DNA from: Methanobacteriota archaeon
GTDB taxonomy: Archaea; Thermoplasmatota; Poseidoniia; MGIII; CG-Epi1
Reading direction: 5' to 3'
NCBI GenBank assembly: GCA_003193815.1
Contig: PSPB01000029.1
Span: 1-6,849 of the forward strand
Length of the DNA: 6,849 bases
In this document: piece by piece, positions 1 to 5,585 of the stretch
How positions within the stretch are numbered: position 1 is the stretch's first letter
Layout: every line of letters starts with the position of its first letter
Notes under the pieces: generated by a model
Seen by the model: the letters and a program-made list of their open reading frames with translations, nothing else
Databases searched by the model: none
What the model was told of the DNA's origin: nothing
Position numbers and translations under genes: made by a program

Positions 1-1
1 C

Positions 2-517
2 ATGCTCGACTTGGTGGCGGAGCTGCTGCCCGATGGGGGGACCGTGCTATTCGACGAGTCGCGCCACACGCAGGACACTTTCGGCGCCAGCCTGTTTCAG
101 GCCGCCATCGGCTTCTACTTCCTGCTCTCGGGGCAGACGCTGATAATCCAGGCTATCCGGCTCAACGTGCTCGTTGTCGTCATCCTCGCGACGCTGATGG
201 TCGCGCTGCGGCAGCCGGAACCGCTGCGCTGGCGCCACTTCTTCGACATCCACCGGCCGCGACCGTGGCGCGGGCTGGGGAATCCCTCCATCGTGCAGCT
301 ACAGCAACTATTACTCGAGCGGATGCGGCTGCGGCACCAGCTCTACGAACTGGATGACCTCGCTCCTGAGGAGCGGCTGGCGCAGGCGGCGGAACTGGTC
401 AAGCGTTATAACATCCTGCTGGATGCCGGGCTGAGTGCGCTCCTCTTCCGGCCCGATTCGGTAAAGGAGGAGGACATCCGCGTGCTGGCGCAGAAGATAG
501 AAGCGTGGTCAACGTGA
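2..517 (+). CDS. DUF4350-like membrane protein, C-terminal part (5' end outside window)
   Basis: The reading frame is open from the left edge, so this is most likely the last 171 residues of a longer protein; the ATG at position 2 is probably internal. The visible start, with the motif FDESRH (residues 17-22), resembles the end of the DUF4350 domain, where a strand ending in FDE-x-x-H is common. One long or two short membrane segments follow (about residues 33-69), then a charged, helical tail (about 95-171, rich in Leu, Glu and Arg) likely to be cytoplasmic. DUF4350 proteins are usual neighbours of MoxR and DUF58 genes, and that is the context here: the stop TGA overlaps the start of the MoxR gene. 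The molecular role of the family is not established; I infer a membrane accessory of the MoxR chaperone. The family call rests on the short motif, topology and context. Confidence 0.7.
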   Translation: MLDLVAELLPDGGTVLFDESRHTQDTFGASLFQAAIGFYFLLSGQTLIIQAIRLNVLVVVILATLMVALRQPEPLRWRHFFDIHRPRPWRGLGNPSIVQLQQLLLERMRLRHQLYELDDLAPEERLAQAAELVKRYNILLDAGLSALLFRPDSVKEEDIRVLAQKIEAWST

Positions 518-1491
518 GCAAAACCAAACTTTCAATCGAGGAGACCGGCAAGCTGGCCGACGTAATCCAGGCCGAGGTGGGCAAGGTCGTGCTGGGCAAG
601 CAGCAGAACATCGAGATGCTGATGGCGGCAGTGCTCGCCAACGGTAACATCCTCTTCGAGGATTTCCCCGGACTGGCGAAGACGCTGATGTCCAACACGC
701 TCGCTGACACGCTGGGGTGCAAGTTCAAGCGCATCCAGTTCACCCCCGACCTGCTGCCGGCCGACATCACCGGTTCCTATTTTTTCGATCCTGAGAAGAA
801 CAAGTTCACGTTCCGCGAAGGGCCAATTTTCTGCAACCTGCTACTGGCGGACGAAATCAACCGCGCGCCGCCCAAGACGCAGGCCGCATTGCTGGAAGCA
901 ATGCAGGAGAAGCAGATTACCATCGAGGGCACGACGCATATCCTGGAGCGACCGTTCATCGTGCTGGCGACGCAGAATCCCATCGAGTACGAGGGGACCT
1001 ACCCGCTGCCGGAGGCGCAGATGGACCGCTTCCTCGTCAGGCTATCTGTCGGCTATCCGGACGAGGAGGTCGAGGCCTCCATCCTGGCCGCCCGCGCCGA
1101 ACGCAAGCACGATGGGTTCGAGGTGGAGAGCATAGCCTCTCCGGCAGAAGTGGTGGCGATGCACCGTGCCGTCGAGGAAGTCTTCGTCAAGCATGAAATC
1201 ATGCAGTACATGGTGAGCCTCGTGCAGGGTACCCGCGGTGACCCGCGCGTCGCAGTCGGCTCAAGCCCGCGCGGTTCACTGGGACTGTTCAAGCTTTCGC
1301 GTGCGCTGGCGCTTCTCTCGGGGCGCGACTACGTGGTTCCCGACGACGTCAAGCGCTCGGTCATCCCGGTGCTGGCGCACAGGATTATCCTGAAGCCGGA
1401 GGCGCGCATCCGCGGCGTCAAGCCGGAACAGGTGCTGGCGGAGCTCCTGACCACGGTCGATGTCCCGGCCGTTAAGGTCGAAGACGAGTAG
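505..1491 (+). CDS. MoxR family AAA+ ATPase
   Basis: MoxR-type AAA+ ATPase of 328 residues, normal for the family. Visible motifs: a Walker A-like segment EDFPGLAKT (52-60, with K59 and T60), Walker B LLLADEINR (112-120, with D116 and E117), sensor 1 ATQNPIEYEGTYPLPEAQ (155-172, N158), the arginine-finger region QMDRF (172-176), and the sensor 2/lid segment SSPRGS (253-258) followed by a typical C-terminal helical lid. Walker A has Asp at the position of the first Gly and Ala before the Lys; similar variants occur among MoxR proteins, so activity is expected. MoxR ATPases act as chaperones that mature or activate protein complexes, usually with DUF58 or von Willebrand A partners. GTG 505 is the longest start. 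GTG 514 also fits, because it forms a GTGA overlap with the upstream stop, as seen again at 2736. The DUF58 gene follows directly. Confidence 0.95.
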   Translation: MVNVSKTKLSIEETGKLADVIQAEVGKVVLGKQQNIEMLMAAVLANGNILFEDFPGLAKTLMSNTLADTLGCKFKRIQFTPDLLPADITGSYFFDPEKNKFTFREGPIFCNLLLADEINRAPPKTQAALLEAMQEKQITIEGTTHILERPFIVLATQNPIEYEGTYPLPEAQMDRFLVRLSVGYPDEEVEASILAARAERKHDGFEVESIASPAEVVAMHRAVEEVFVKHEIMQYMVSLVQGTRGDPRVAVGSSPRGSLGLFKLSRALALLSGRDYVVPDDVKRSVIPVLAHRIILKPEARIRGVKPEQVLAELLTTVDVPAVKVEDE

Positions 1492-2739
1492 ATGTGGACT
1501 CGTAAGGCGGTAACCTACACCGGCCTCGGCACTATCCTGGTGCTCTTCGCGCCATTCATCAACAACCTGCAGTTGCTGCTGCTCGGCATCACGCTGCTCG
1601 GTTTCGTCGCAGTCCACAGCCTCGTGAATACGAGCCCGGTCCGCGTCAACATCACCCGCCGCTTCTCCGACTCGCAGATTTTCGAGGGACAGGAGGCGGA
1701 GGTGGAGCTGGTAATCCAGAACCGCGGTCGCTCCATCGGCTTCCTCGAAATCTTCGACCAGCTACCGCACGAAGTGGAGCTGGTGGGGGGGCTCAACCAC
1801 ACCATCGTGCGGCTGCACCGCAACGAGGCGCTGCTGGCGCACTACCGCCTCAAGTGCCACCTGCGCGGGCAGTACCAGCTGGGCAAGCCGCGGCTGCGGC
1901 TCTACAACCCGTCGTTCCTGTTCTACTACGAGTCGGACGTCGAATCCGAGTCGACACTGGTGGTCTTCCCCAAAATCGAGGAGCTGGAGGGGCTTGACCT
2001 CTCGAGTGACTTCCCCAAGATGTACCAGGGGGCGATGCCCATCCGGCGCATCGGGACCAGCGGCGAGTTCTACTCGATTCGCGAATACTATCCCGGCGAC
2101 GATTTCAAGAACATCAACTGGCGCGTCTTTGGCAGGACGCGCAAGCTGATGGTAAACCAGTTCGAGCGCGAGGACATCAGCGACGTGATGCTGGTGCTCG
2201 ACGCGCGCGAGATTGCCGGCACCGGCACGCCAGTCCACAACCCACTCAACTACGGCTGCCGCGCTGCGGCGGCGCTGGTCGACTACTTCCTGCACACCCG
2301 CAACCGGGTCGGCCTCACGATTTACGGCGAGGCGGTCGAGTCCATCGGCGTCGACAGTGGCGAGCGGCACCTCTACCGGCTGCTGACCAAGCTCTCCGAG
2401 GTGCGGCCGGCCGGCGCGCTGGGGCTGCACACGGTCGTCGGCGAGCTGCGCAACTTCACCCCGCGCTCGCCGGTCATCGTCATCTCGACCCTCGAGCAGG
2501 ACCCGACAGTGCACGCCGCGCTGCGCGAAATCACCGCGCACGGCTTCAAGCTGACGTTGATTGCGCCCGACACGCTGGAATATGACCGGCAGTCGCGCAT
2601 CATCTCGCCGGCGGTCTACTTCACCGCCTCGGCCGAGCTGGACAATACTATCTCCGAGGCGCGCTCGCTCGGCGCGCGCGCCTTGCGCTGGGACCCCGAC
2701 TCGGTGCTGGGGCCGGCACTACAGGAGGTTGTCAAGTGA
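1492..2739 (+). CDS. DUF58 domain membrane protein, MoxR partner
   Basis: Protein of 415 residues with the architecture of archaeal and bacterial DUF58 proteins. Two closely spaced membrane helices (about 8-22 and 25-45) are followed by a beta-rich region (about 50-160) of the type 'EGQEAEVELVIQNRG', then the DUF58 signature: REYYPGDDFKNINWR (197-211) and a basic stretch up to Q223-F224. A von Willebrand A-like fold begins at about 231 with DVMLVLD (231-237). The canonical metal-binding DxSxS is not present: after D237 the sequence reads AREI. The C-terminal third has the alternating strand and helix pattern of such a domain. The ATG abuts the MoxR stop with no gap, which implies co-translation. 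By analogy with other MoxR/DUF58 pairs, it probably anchors the ATPase at the membrane and links it to its clients. The family assignment is secure; the client is unknown. Confidence 0.92.
   Translation: MWTRKAVTYTGLGTILVLFAPFINNLQLLLLGITLLGFVAVHSLVNTSPVRVNITRRFSDSQIFEGQEAEVELVIQNRGRSIGFLEIFDQLPHEVELVGGLNHTIVRLHRNEALLAHYRLKCHLRGQYQLGKPRLRLYNPSFLFYYESDVESESTLVVFPKIEELEGLDLSSDFPKMYQGAMPIRRIGTSGEFYSIREYYPGDDFKNINWRVFGRTRKLMVNQFEREDISDVMLVLDAREIAGTGTPVHNPLNYGCRAAAALVDYFLHTRNRVGLTIYGEAVESIGVDSGERHLYRLLTKLSEVRPAGALGLHTVVGELRNFTPRSPVIVISTLEQDPTVHAALREITAHGFKLTLIAPDTLEYDRQSRIISPAVYFTASAELDNTISEARSLGARALRWDPDSVLGPALQEVVK
2723..2728 (+). promoter_or_regulatory. Shine-Dalgarno for the unknown membrane protein
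   Basis: AGGAGG lies 7 nt before the GTG at 2736, inside the last codons of the DUF58 gene. It is the best Shine-Dalgarno match placed before a recognised start here, and it supports GTG 2736 rather than the internal ATG at 2763. Together with the GTGA overlap it indicates translational coupling. Confidence 0.7.
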
Positions 2740-3575
2740 TTGCGCATCCGCGCTTGTTTGCTATGCAGGTGCTCGCAACGGCGGCACTGGCGGCGTGCGT
2801 CTGGCTCGGCTTCGTCGTCTCGGCGGGAGCCGATTCGCTGCTGACGCAGGCGCTCAACGTGGTGCTCGGCTTGTTCGGGCTCGACGCGATATTCGTCGCG
2901 AGCGCCGAGACGGTCGCGGGCGGTATCATGCTGGGGCTGCTGCTGGGCGGCGTGCTGGTGCTGGCCGACGAGCGCGGCTACGGCTACTGGGTCGGCGGGA
3001 CGCTGGCGCTGCTGCCGTTCCTGCTGTCGTGGCTCTCGCTGACCGGCCGCTCGCCGCTCGCGCCCGAGCCGCTGCACGCGCTCGCCAACTTCGGCTGGCT
3101 GGGGCTGCCGCTGCTCGCCGGCACCTTCGGCATCTGGCGCAACTCGTTGCCGACCATCGCCATTGGCGCGGTGTTGGTGCTGGTGCAGCCGCTCAACCTC
3201 GTGGGAAACGACGTCAGCGCCATCTTCGCCATCCTCGGCTTCATCTTCTGCTTCATGCTCTACATCGAGCTCGCCTACGGCCACCTGCGCTACGCGCGGC
3301 TGGCGCGCATCATGAACTACTCGGGCGAGTTCGGCTCGGTACTGAACTGGTTCGGCATGATGCTGCTGCTGACGCTCGGCTTCACGACCCTCCTCACCGC
3401 GGCGGCGTTCGGCTTCCACGACCTGCTCGGCAACGTCCTCCCCCCGCGGTTCCATAACTCCATCGAGTTCAACACCATCTACGGCCGCGCGCTCTCGGTG
3501 ATGGTCTTCTTCGCGCTCTGGGCGATTGCGCAGACCATCTTCTCGCGGCAGTTCCTGGCGCGGCAGGTGGAGTAG
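2736..3575 (+). CDS. polytopic membrane protein of unknown family
   Basis: Protein of 279 residues dominated by hydrophobic helices; I do not recognise the family. Likely membrane segments by eye: 9-30, 35-55 (weaker), 60-77, 84-101, 116-134, 138-156, 160-181, 204-226 and 250-269, giving seven to nine spans. The longest polar stretches are about 181-203 (YGHLRYARLARIMNYSGEF, basic) and 227-250 (contains PPRFHNSIEFN). No catalytic motif, metal site or transporter signature stands out. GTG 2736 is chosen because it overlaps the DUF58 stop as GTGA and has AGGAGG at the right distance; the internal ATG 2763 would cost nine residues. Its position as the last member of the DUF4350-MoxR-DUF58 block makes it a candidate component or client of that chaperone system. 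This is inference from context only. Confidence 0.8.
   Translation: MIAHPRLFAMQVLATAALAACVWLGFVVSAGADSLLTQALNVVLGLFGLDAIFVASAETVAGGIMLGLLLGGVLVLADERGYGYWVGGTLALLPFLLSWLSLTGRSPLAPEPLHALANFGWLGLPLLAGTFGIWRNSLPTIAIGAVLVLVQPLNLVGNDVSAIFAILGFIFCFMLYIELAYGHLRYARLARIMNYSGEFGSVLNWFGMMLLLTLGFTTLLTAAAFGFHDLLGNVLPPRFHNSIEFNTIYGRALSVMVFFALWAIAQTIFSRQFLARQVE
3566..3572 (+). promoter_or_regulatory. Shine-Dalgarno-like site for the HAD hydrolase
   Basis: GGTGGAG spans the end of the membrane-protein gene and lies 9 nt before the GTG at 3582. It supports that GTG as the start and suggests the HAD gene is translated from the same transcript as its upstream neighbours. Confidence 0.4.
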
Positions 3576-3581
3576 GCGTCC

Positions 3582-4232
3582 GTGAAATGGGTCGTCTTCG
3601 ACGCGGTCGGGACGCTGATGTATCCCTGCCCCGGCGTGCCGCTCGCCTACCACGAAATCGGCCGGCGCTACGGCTCACGGCTCTCCGAGGCGGTGGTGCG
3701 CGAGCGGCTGTCGGTCGCCTTCGGGAGCGTGGTGCGGCCGCGCGGTGACCGCACCTCGGCGGACGACGAGCAGACCTGGTGGCGGCGCGTCGTCGCCGCG
3801 ACGCTAACTGACGTCAGCGACCCCGCGGCGACGTTCGACTCGCTCTGGGCCAACTTTGCCGCGGCTCAAAGCTGGTGCCTCTACGGCGACGTTGCAGCGG
3901 GGGTCGCCGCCGTCGCCGACCGCGGGCTGCGCGCGGCGGTCGCGTCCAACTTCGACGCGCGGCTCGGAGGTATCATTGGCGGCCACGCGGAGCTCAACGC
4001 GGTGCGGCCGGTGCTGCACGCGGCCGGGCTGGGGTGGCGCAAGCCGGCGCGGCAGTTCTTCGACACCGTCTGCCGCGAGCTTGGCTGCACGCCCGACGCG
4101 GTGCTCTACGTCGGAGACGACCCGCACGGCGACGTTGCGCCAGCGCGCGCAGCCGGGATGCGCGCGCTGCTCGTCGCTCGCGATGGAGGTGGCGATCTGC
4201 GCAGCCTAGCGGAGCTCGTGGAGCACCTGTGA
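3582..4232 (+). CDS. HAD-superfamily hydrolase (DREG-2/HDHD3-like)
   Basis: HAD hydrolase of 216 residues. Motif I is VVFDAVGTL (4-12), with D7 as the expected nucleophile. Motif II is VASN (120-123, S122), motif III has K154 in GWRKP, and motif IV is YVGDDPHGD (176-184), with D179, D180 and D184 for Mg2+. The order and spacing are normal for a subfamily I HAD with a helical cap inserted between motifs I and II (about 20-100). The usual second Asp of motif I (D-x-D) is Val9 here. The 'DAVGTL...YHxxGRRYGS' style start resembles DREG-2/HDHD3-like proteins, where this Asp is also often lost. Such proteins are probably phosphatases, but substrate and even activity are uncertain. It follows the membrane-protein gene by 6 nt and precedes a glycerate kinase. 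A phosphoglycolate phosphatase role would fit that context but is not shown. Confidence 0.88.
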   Translation: MKWVVFDAVGTLMYPCPGVPLAYHEIGRRYGSRLSEAVVRERLSVAFGSVVRPRGDRTSADDEQTWWRRVVAATLTDVSDPAATFDSLWANFAAAQSWCLYGDVAAGVAAVADRGLRAAVASNFDARLGGIIGGHAELNAVRPVLHAAGLGWRKPARQFFDTVCRELGCTPDAVLYVGDDPHGDVAPARAAGMRALLVARDGGGDLRSLAELVEHL

Positions 4233-4235
4233 TTT

Positions 4236-4259
4236 CGCCCGCACCCGCGCCCGCAGCCG
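4236..4259 (+). repeat. two-copy 12-bp tandem repeat between HAD and kinase genes
   Basis: CGCCCGCACCCG (4236-4247) is followed directly by CGCCCGCAGCCG (4248-4259), identical at 11 of 12 positions. It lies just after the HAD stop codon and directly upstream of the TTAAAC element. It could be an operator-like direct repeat or simple slippage in GC-rich DNA. Confidence 0.5.
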
Positions 4260-4260
4260 C

Positions 4261-4266
4261 TTAAAC
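4261..4266 (+). promoter_or_regulatory. possible TATA-like promoter element of glycerate kinase
   Basis: TTAAAC is an AT-rich hexamer in very GC-rich surroundings. It begins 26 nt before the ATG at 4287, about the archaeal TATA-to-transcription-start distance. It is only 11 nt before the ATG at 4272, and neither ATG has a Shine-Dalgarno. A leaderless transcript starting at 4287 would explain this. The same hexamer occurs at 5562. Confidence 0.35.
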
Positions 4267-4271
4267 CCGCG

Positions 4272-5561
4272 ATGGTTCCGCGCGCCATGACGCTGCGCGA
4301 CGACGCTGAAGCCATCTTCCACGCGGCGGTCGCGGCGGTGCAGCCGGAGGTGCTGATGCCACAGCACATACAGCGCGACGGCGACCGGCTCTGGTTCTCC
4401 GCCATTGAGCTGGAATGGCATCTGGACCGCAACGTCAGGCTCGCCGCGTTCGGCAAGGCGGCGCCGGGAATGGTGCGCGCGGTCGAGGCCATCCTCGGCG
4501 AGCATATCGTCGCCGGCATTGCGAGCGTCCCCGTCGGGACGGCGCCGCACGACGGCGTCACCGCGTTCCACCCGGGCGCCGCCGACAACCTGCCCGACCA
4601 CGCCGCGATGGAGGCGGCCAAACGCATCCACGACCTCGCCGTGGGGGCGTCCGCGGACGAGCTGCTGTTGGTGCTCATCTCGGGCGGCGGCTCGGCGCTG
4701 CTACCGCTGCCTGCCGCGGGCATCACGCTCGAGCAGAAGCTGGCGACGACGCGCGCGCTCGCCAGTGCGGGGGCGACCATCAGCGAGCTGAACGCGGTAC
4801 GGCGCCACCTCTCGGCGCTCAAGGGCGGCCAGCTGGCGCAGCTCGCCACGCCGGCGATGGTCGCCGCGCTCGCCATCTCGGACGTCATCGGCGACCCGCT
4901 GCCCGACATCGCCTCGGGGCCGACGGTGGGAGATGCCTCGACTTACGGCGATTGCCTCGCCATCATCGAGCGGCTCGGCGCCGAGTTACCGCCTGCGGTC
5001 GCGGCGCATCTCGAGCGCGGCGCGGCAGGTGCCCTGGAGGAGACGCTCGCGGCTACGCCGGCTAACGCCCGCACGGCGGTCATCGGCTCGAACCGTATCG
5101 CGCTCGAGGCGGCGGCCGCCGCGGCCACCGCCCGCGGCTACGCGGCGGGCATCGTCACCGACGCGCTACAGGGCGAGGCGCGCGACGCCGGAAAGCAGGT
5201 TGCGCGCCGCATCGCGGGCGAGCGCGGACGCCGTTGCCTGCTCTGGGGCGGCGAAACGACCGTGACGGTTACCGGGGACGGCCGCGGAGGCTGCTCGCAG
5301 GAGCTGGCGCTCGCGGCTGCAATCGAGCTGGCCGGCAACGCTGGTGCCGGCCTGCTCGCCGCCGGGACCGACGGGCAGGACGGGCCGACCGACGCCGCCG
5401 GTGCGTGGGTGGACGGCGGGACGCGGCCGGGCCGCGGCGCGCAGGCGGCGCTCGACGCCAACGACTCGCATGGCTTCCTGGCACCGACCAGCGCGCTGTT
5501 CCGCCCGGGGCTGACCGGCACCAACGTGATGGATATCGTCATCGGGCTGGTCGACAGGTAA
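4272..5561 (+). CDS. glycerate 2-kinase (DUF4147 + MOFRL domains)
   Basis: Type II glycerate kinase of 429 residues; the family phosphorylates D-glycerate with ATP, typically to 2-phosphoglycerate in archaea and many bacteria. The N-terminal DUF4147 domain shows FGKAAPGMV (about 60-68), ISGGGSALL (136-144), NAVRRHLSALKGGQLA (174-189, with K184) and SDVIGDPLPDIASGPT (203-218). The C-terminal MOFRL domain shows GGETTVTV (about 325-332), GRGGCSQE (337-344), AAGTDGQDGPTDAAG (363-377) and TGTNVMDI near the end. In most relatives the MOFRL motif reads GRNQE; here it is GCSQE. ATG 4272 is the longest start. ATG 4287 (five residues shorter) is attractive because the family usually begins a few residues before the 'EAIFHAAVAAVQP'-like helix and a TTAAAC element lies 26 nt upstream. 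The next gene can supply its substrate from hydroxypyruvate. Confidence 0.95.
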   Translation: MVPRAMTLRDDAEAIFHAAVAAVQPEVLMPQHIQRDGDRLWFSAIELEWHLDRNVRLAAFGKAAPGMVRAVEAILGEHIVAGIASVPVGTAPHDGVTAFHPGAADNLPDHAAMEAAKRIHDLAVGASADELLLVLISGGGSALLPLPAAGITLEQKLATTRALASAGATISELNAVRRHLSALKGGQLAQLATPAMVAALAISDVIGDPLPDIASGPTVGDASTYGDCLAIIERLGAELPPAVAAHLERGAAGALEETLAATPANARTAVIGSNRIALEAAAAAATARGYAAGIVTDALQGEARDAGKQVARRIAGERGRRCLLWGGETTVTVTGDGRGGCSQELALAAAIELAGNAGAGLLAAGTDGQDGPTDAAGAWVDGGTRPGRGAQAALDANDSHGFLAPTSALFRPGLTGTNVMDIVIGLVDR

Positions 5562-5567
5562 TTAAAC
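5562..5567 (+). promoter_or_regulatory. possible TATA-like promoter element of the dehydrogenase
   Basis: TTAAAC starts one base after the kinase stop codon, within the AT-rich run TAATTAAAC, and 24 nt before the ATG at 5586. There is no Shine-Dalgarno between them. Spacing and sequence match the element at 4261 relative to ATG 4287, which suggests a leaderless archaeal-type promoter. It is short and could be coincidence. Confidence 0.35.
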
Positions 5568-5585
5568 GGCGGTCGCTGGCGCCGC

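Noticed and set aside
463..473. Strong AAAGGAGGAGG as ribosome binding site for the MoxR gene
   Set aside because: It lies more than 30 nt before GTG 505 or GTG 514, too far; it encodes Lys-Glu-Glu in the DUF4350-like protein.
1762..2541. Long minus-strand open frame opposite the DUF58 gene
   Set aside because: Typical antisense shadow in GC-rich DNA; rich in Arg, Val and Gln with no recognisable motif, while the plus strand encodes a clear DUF58 protein.
2561..3457. 298-codon plus-strand open frame overlapping DUF58 and the membrane protein
   Set aside because: Arg/Ala-rich out-of-frame product with no motif; the GTG 2736 frame has a Shine-Dalgarno and believable membrane helices.
2616..3653. 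345-codon minus-strand open frame opposite the membrane protein and HAD start
   Set aside because: Its product is a low-complexity run of Arg, Glu, Gln and His; it is the complement of hydrophobic plus-strand codons and spans three plus-strand genes.
4106..4909. Minus-strand open frame opposite the glycerate kinase start
   Set aside because: Ser/Ala/Arg-rich shadow product; conserved kinase motifs lie on the plus strand.
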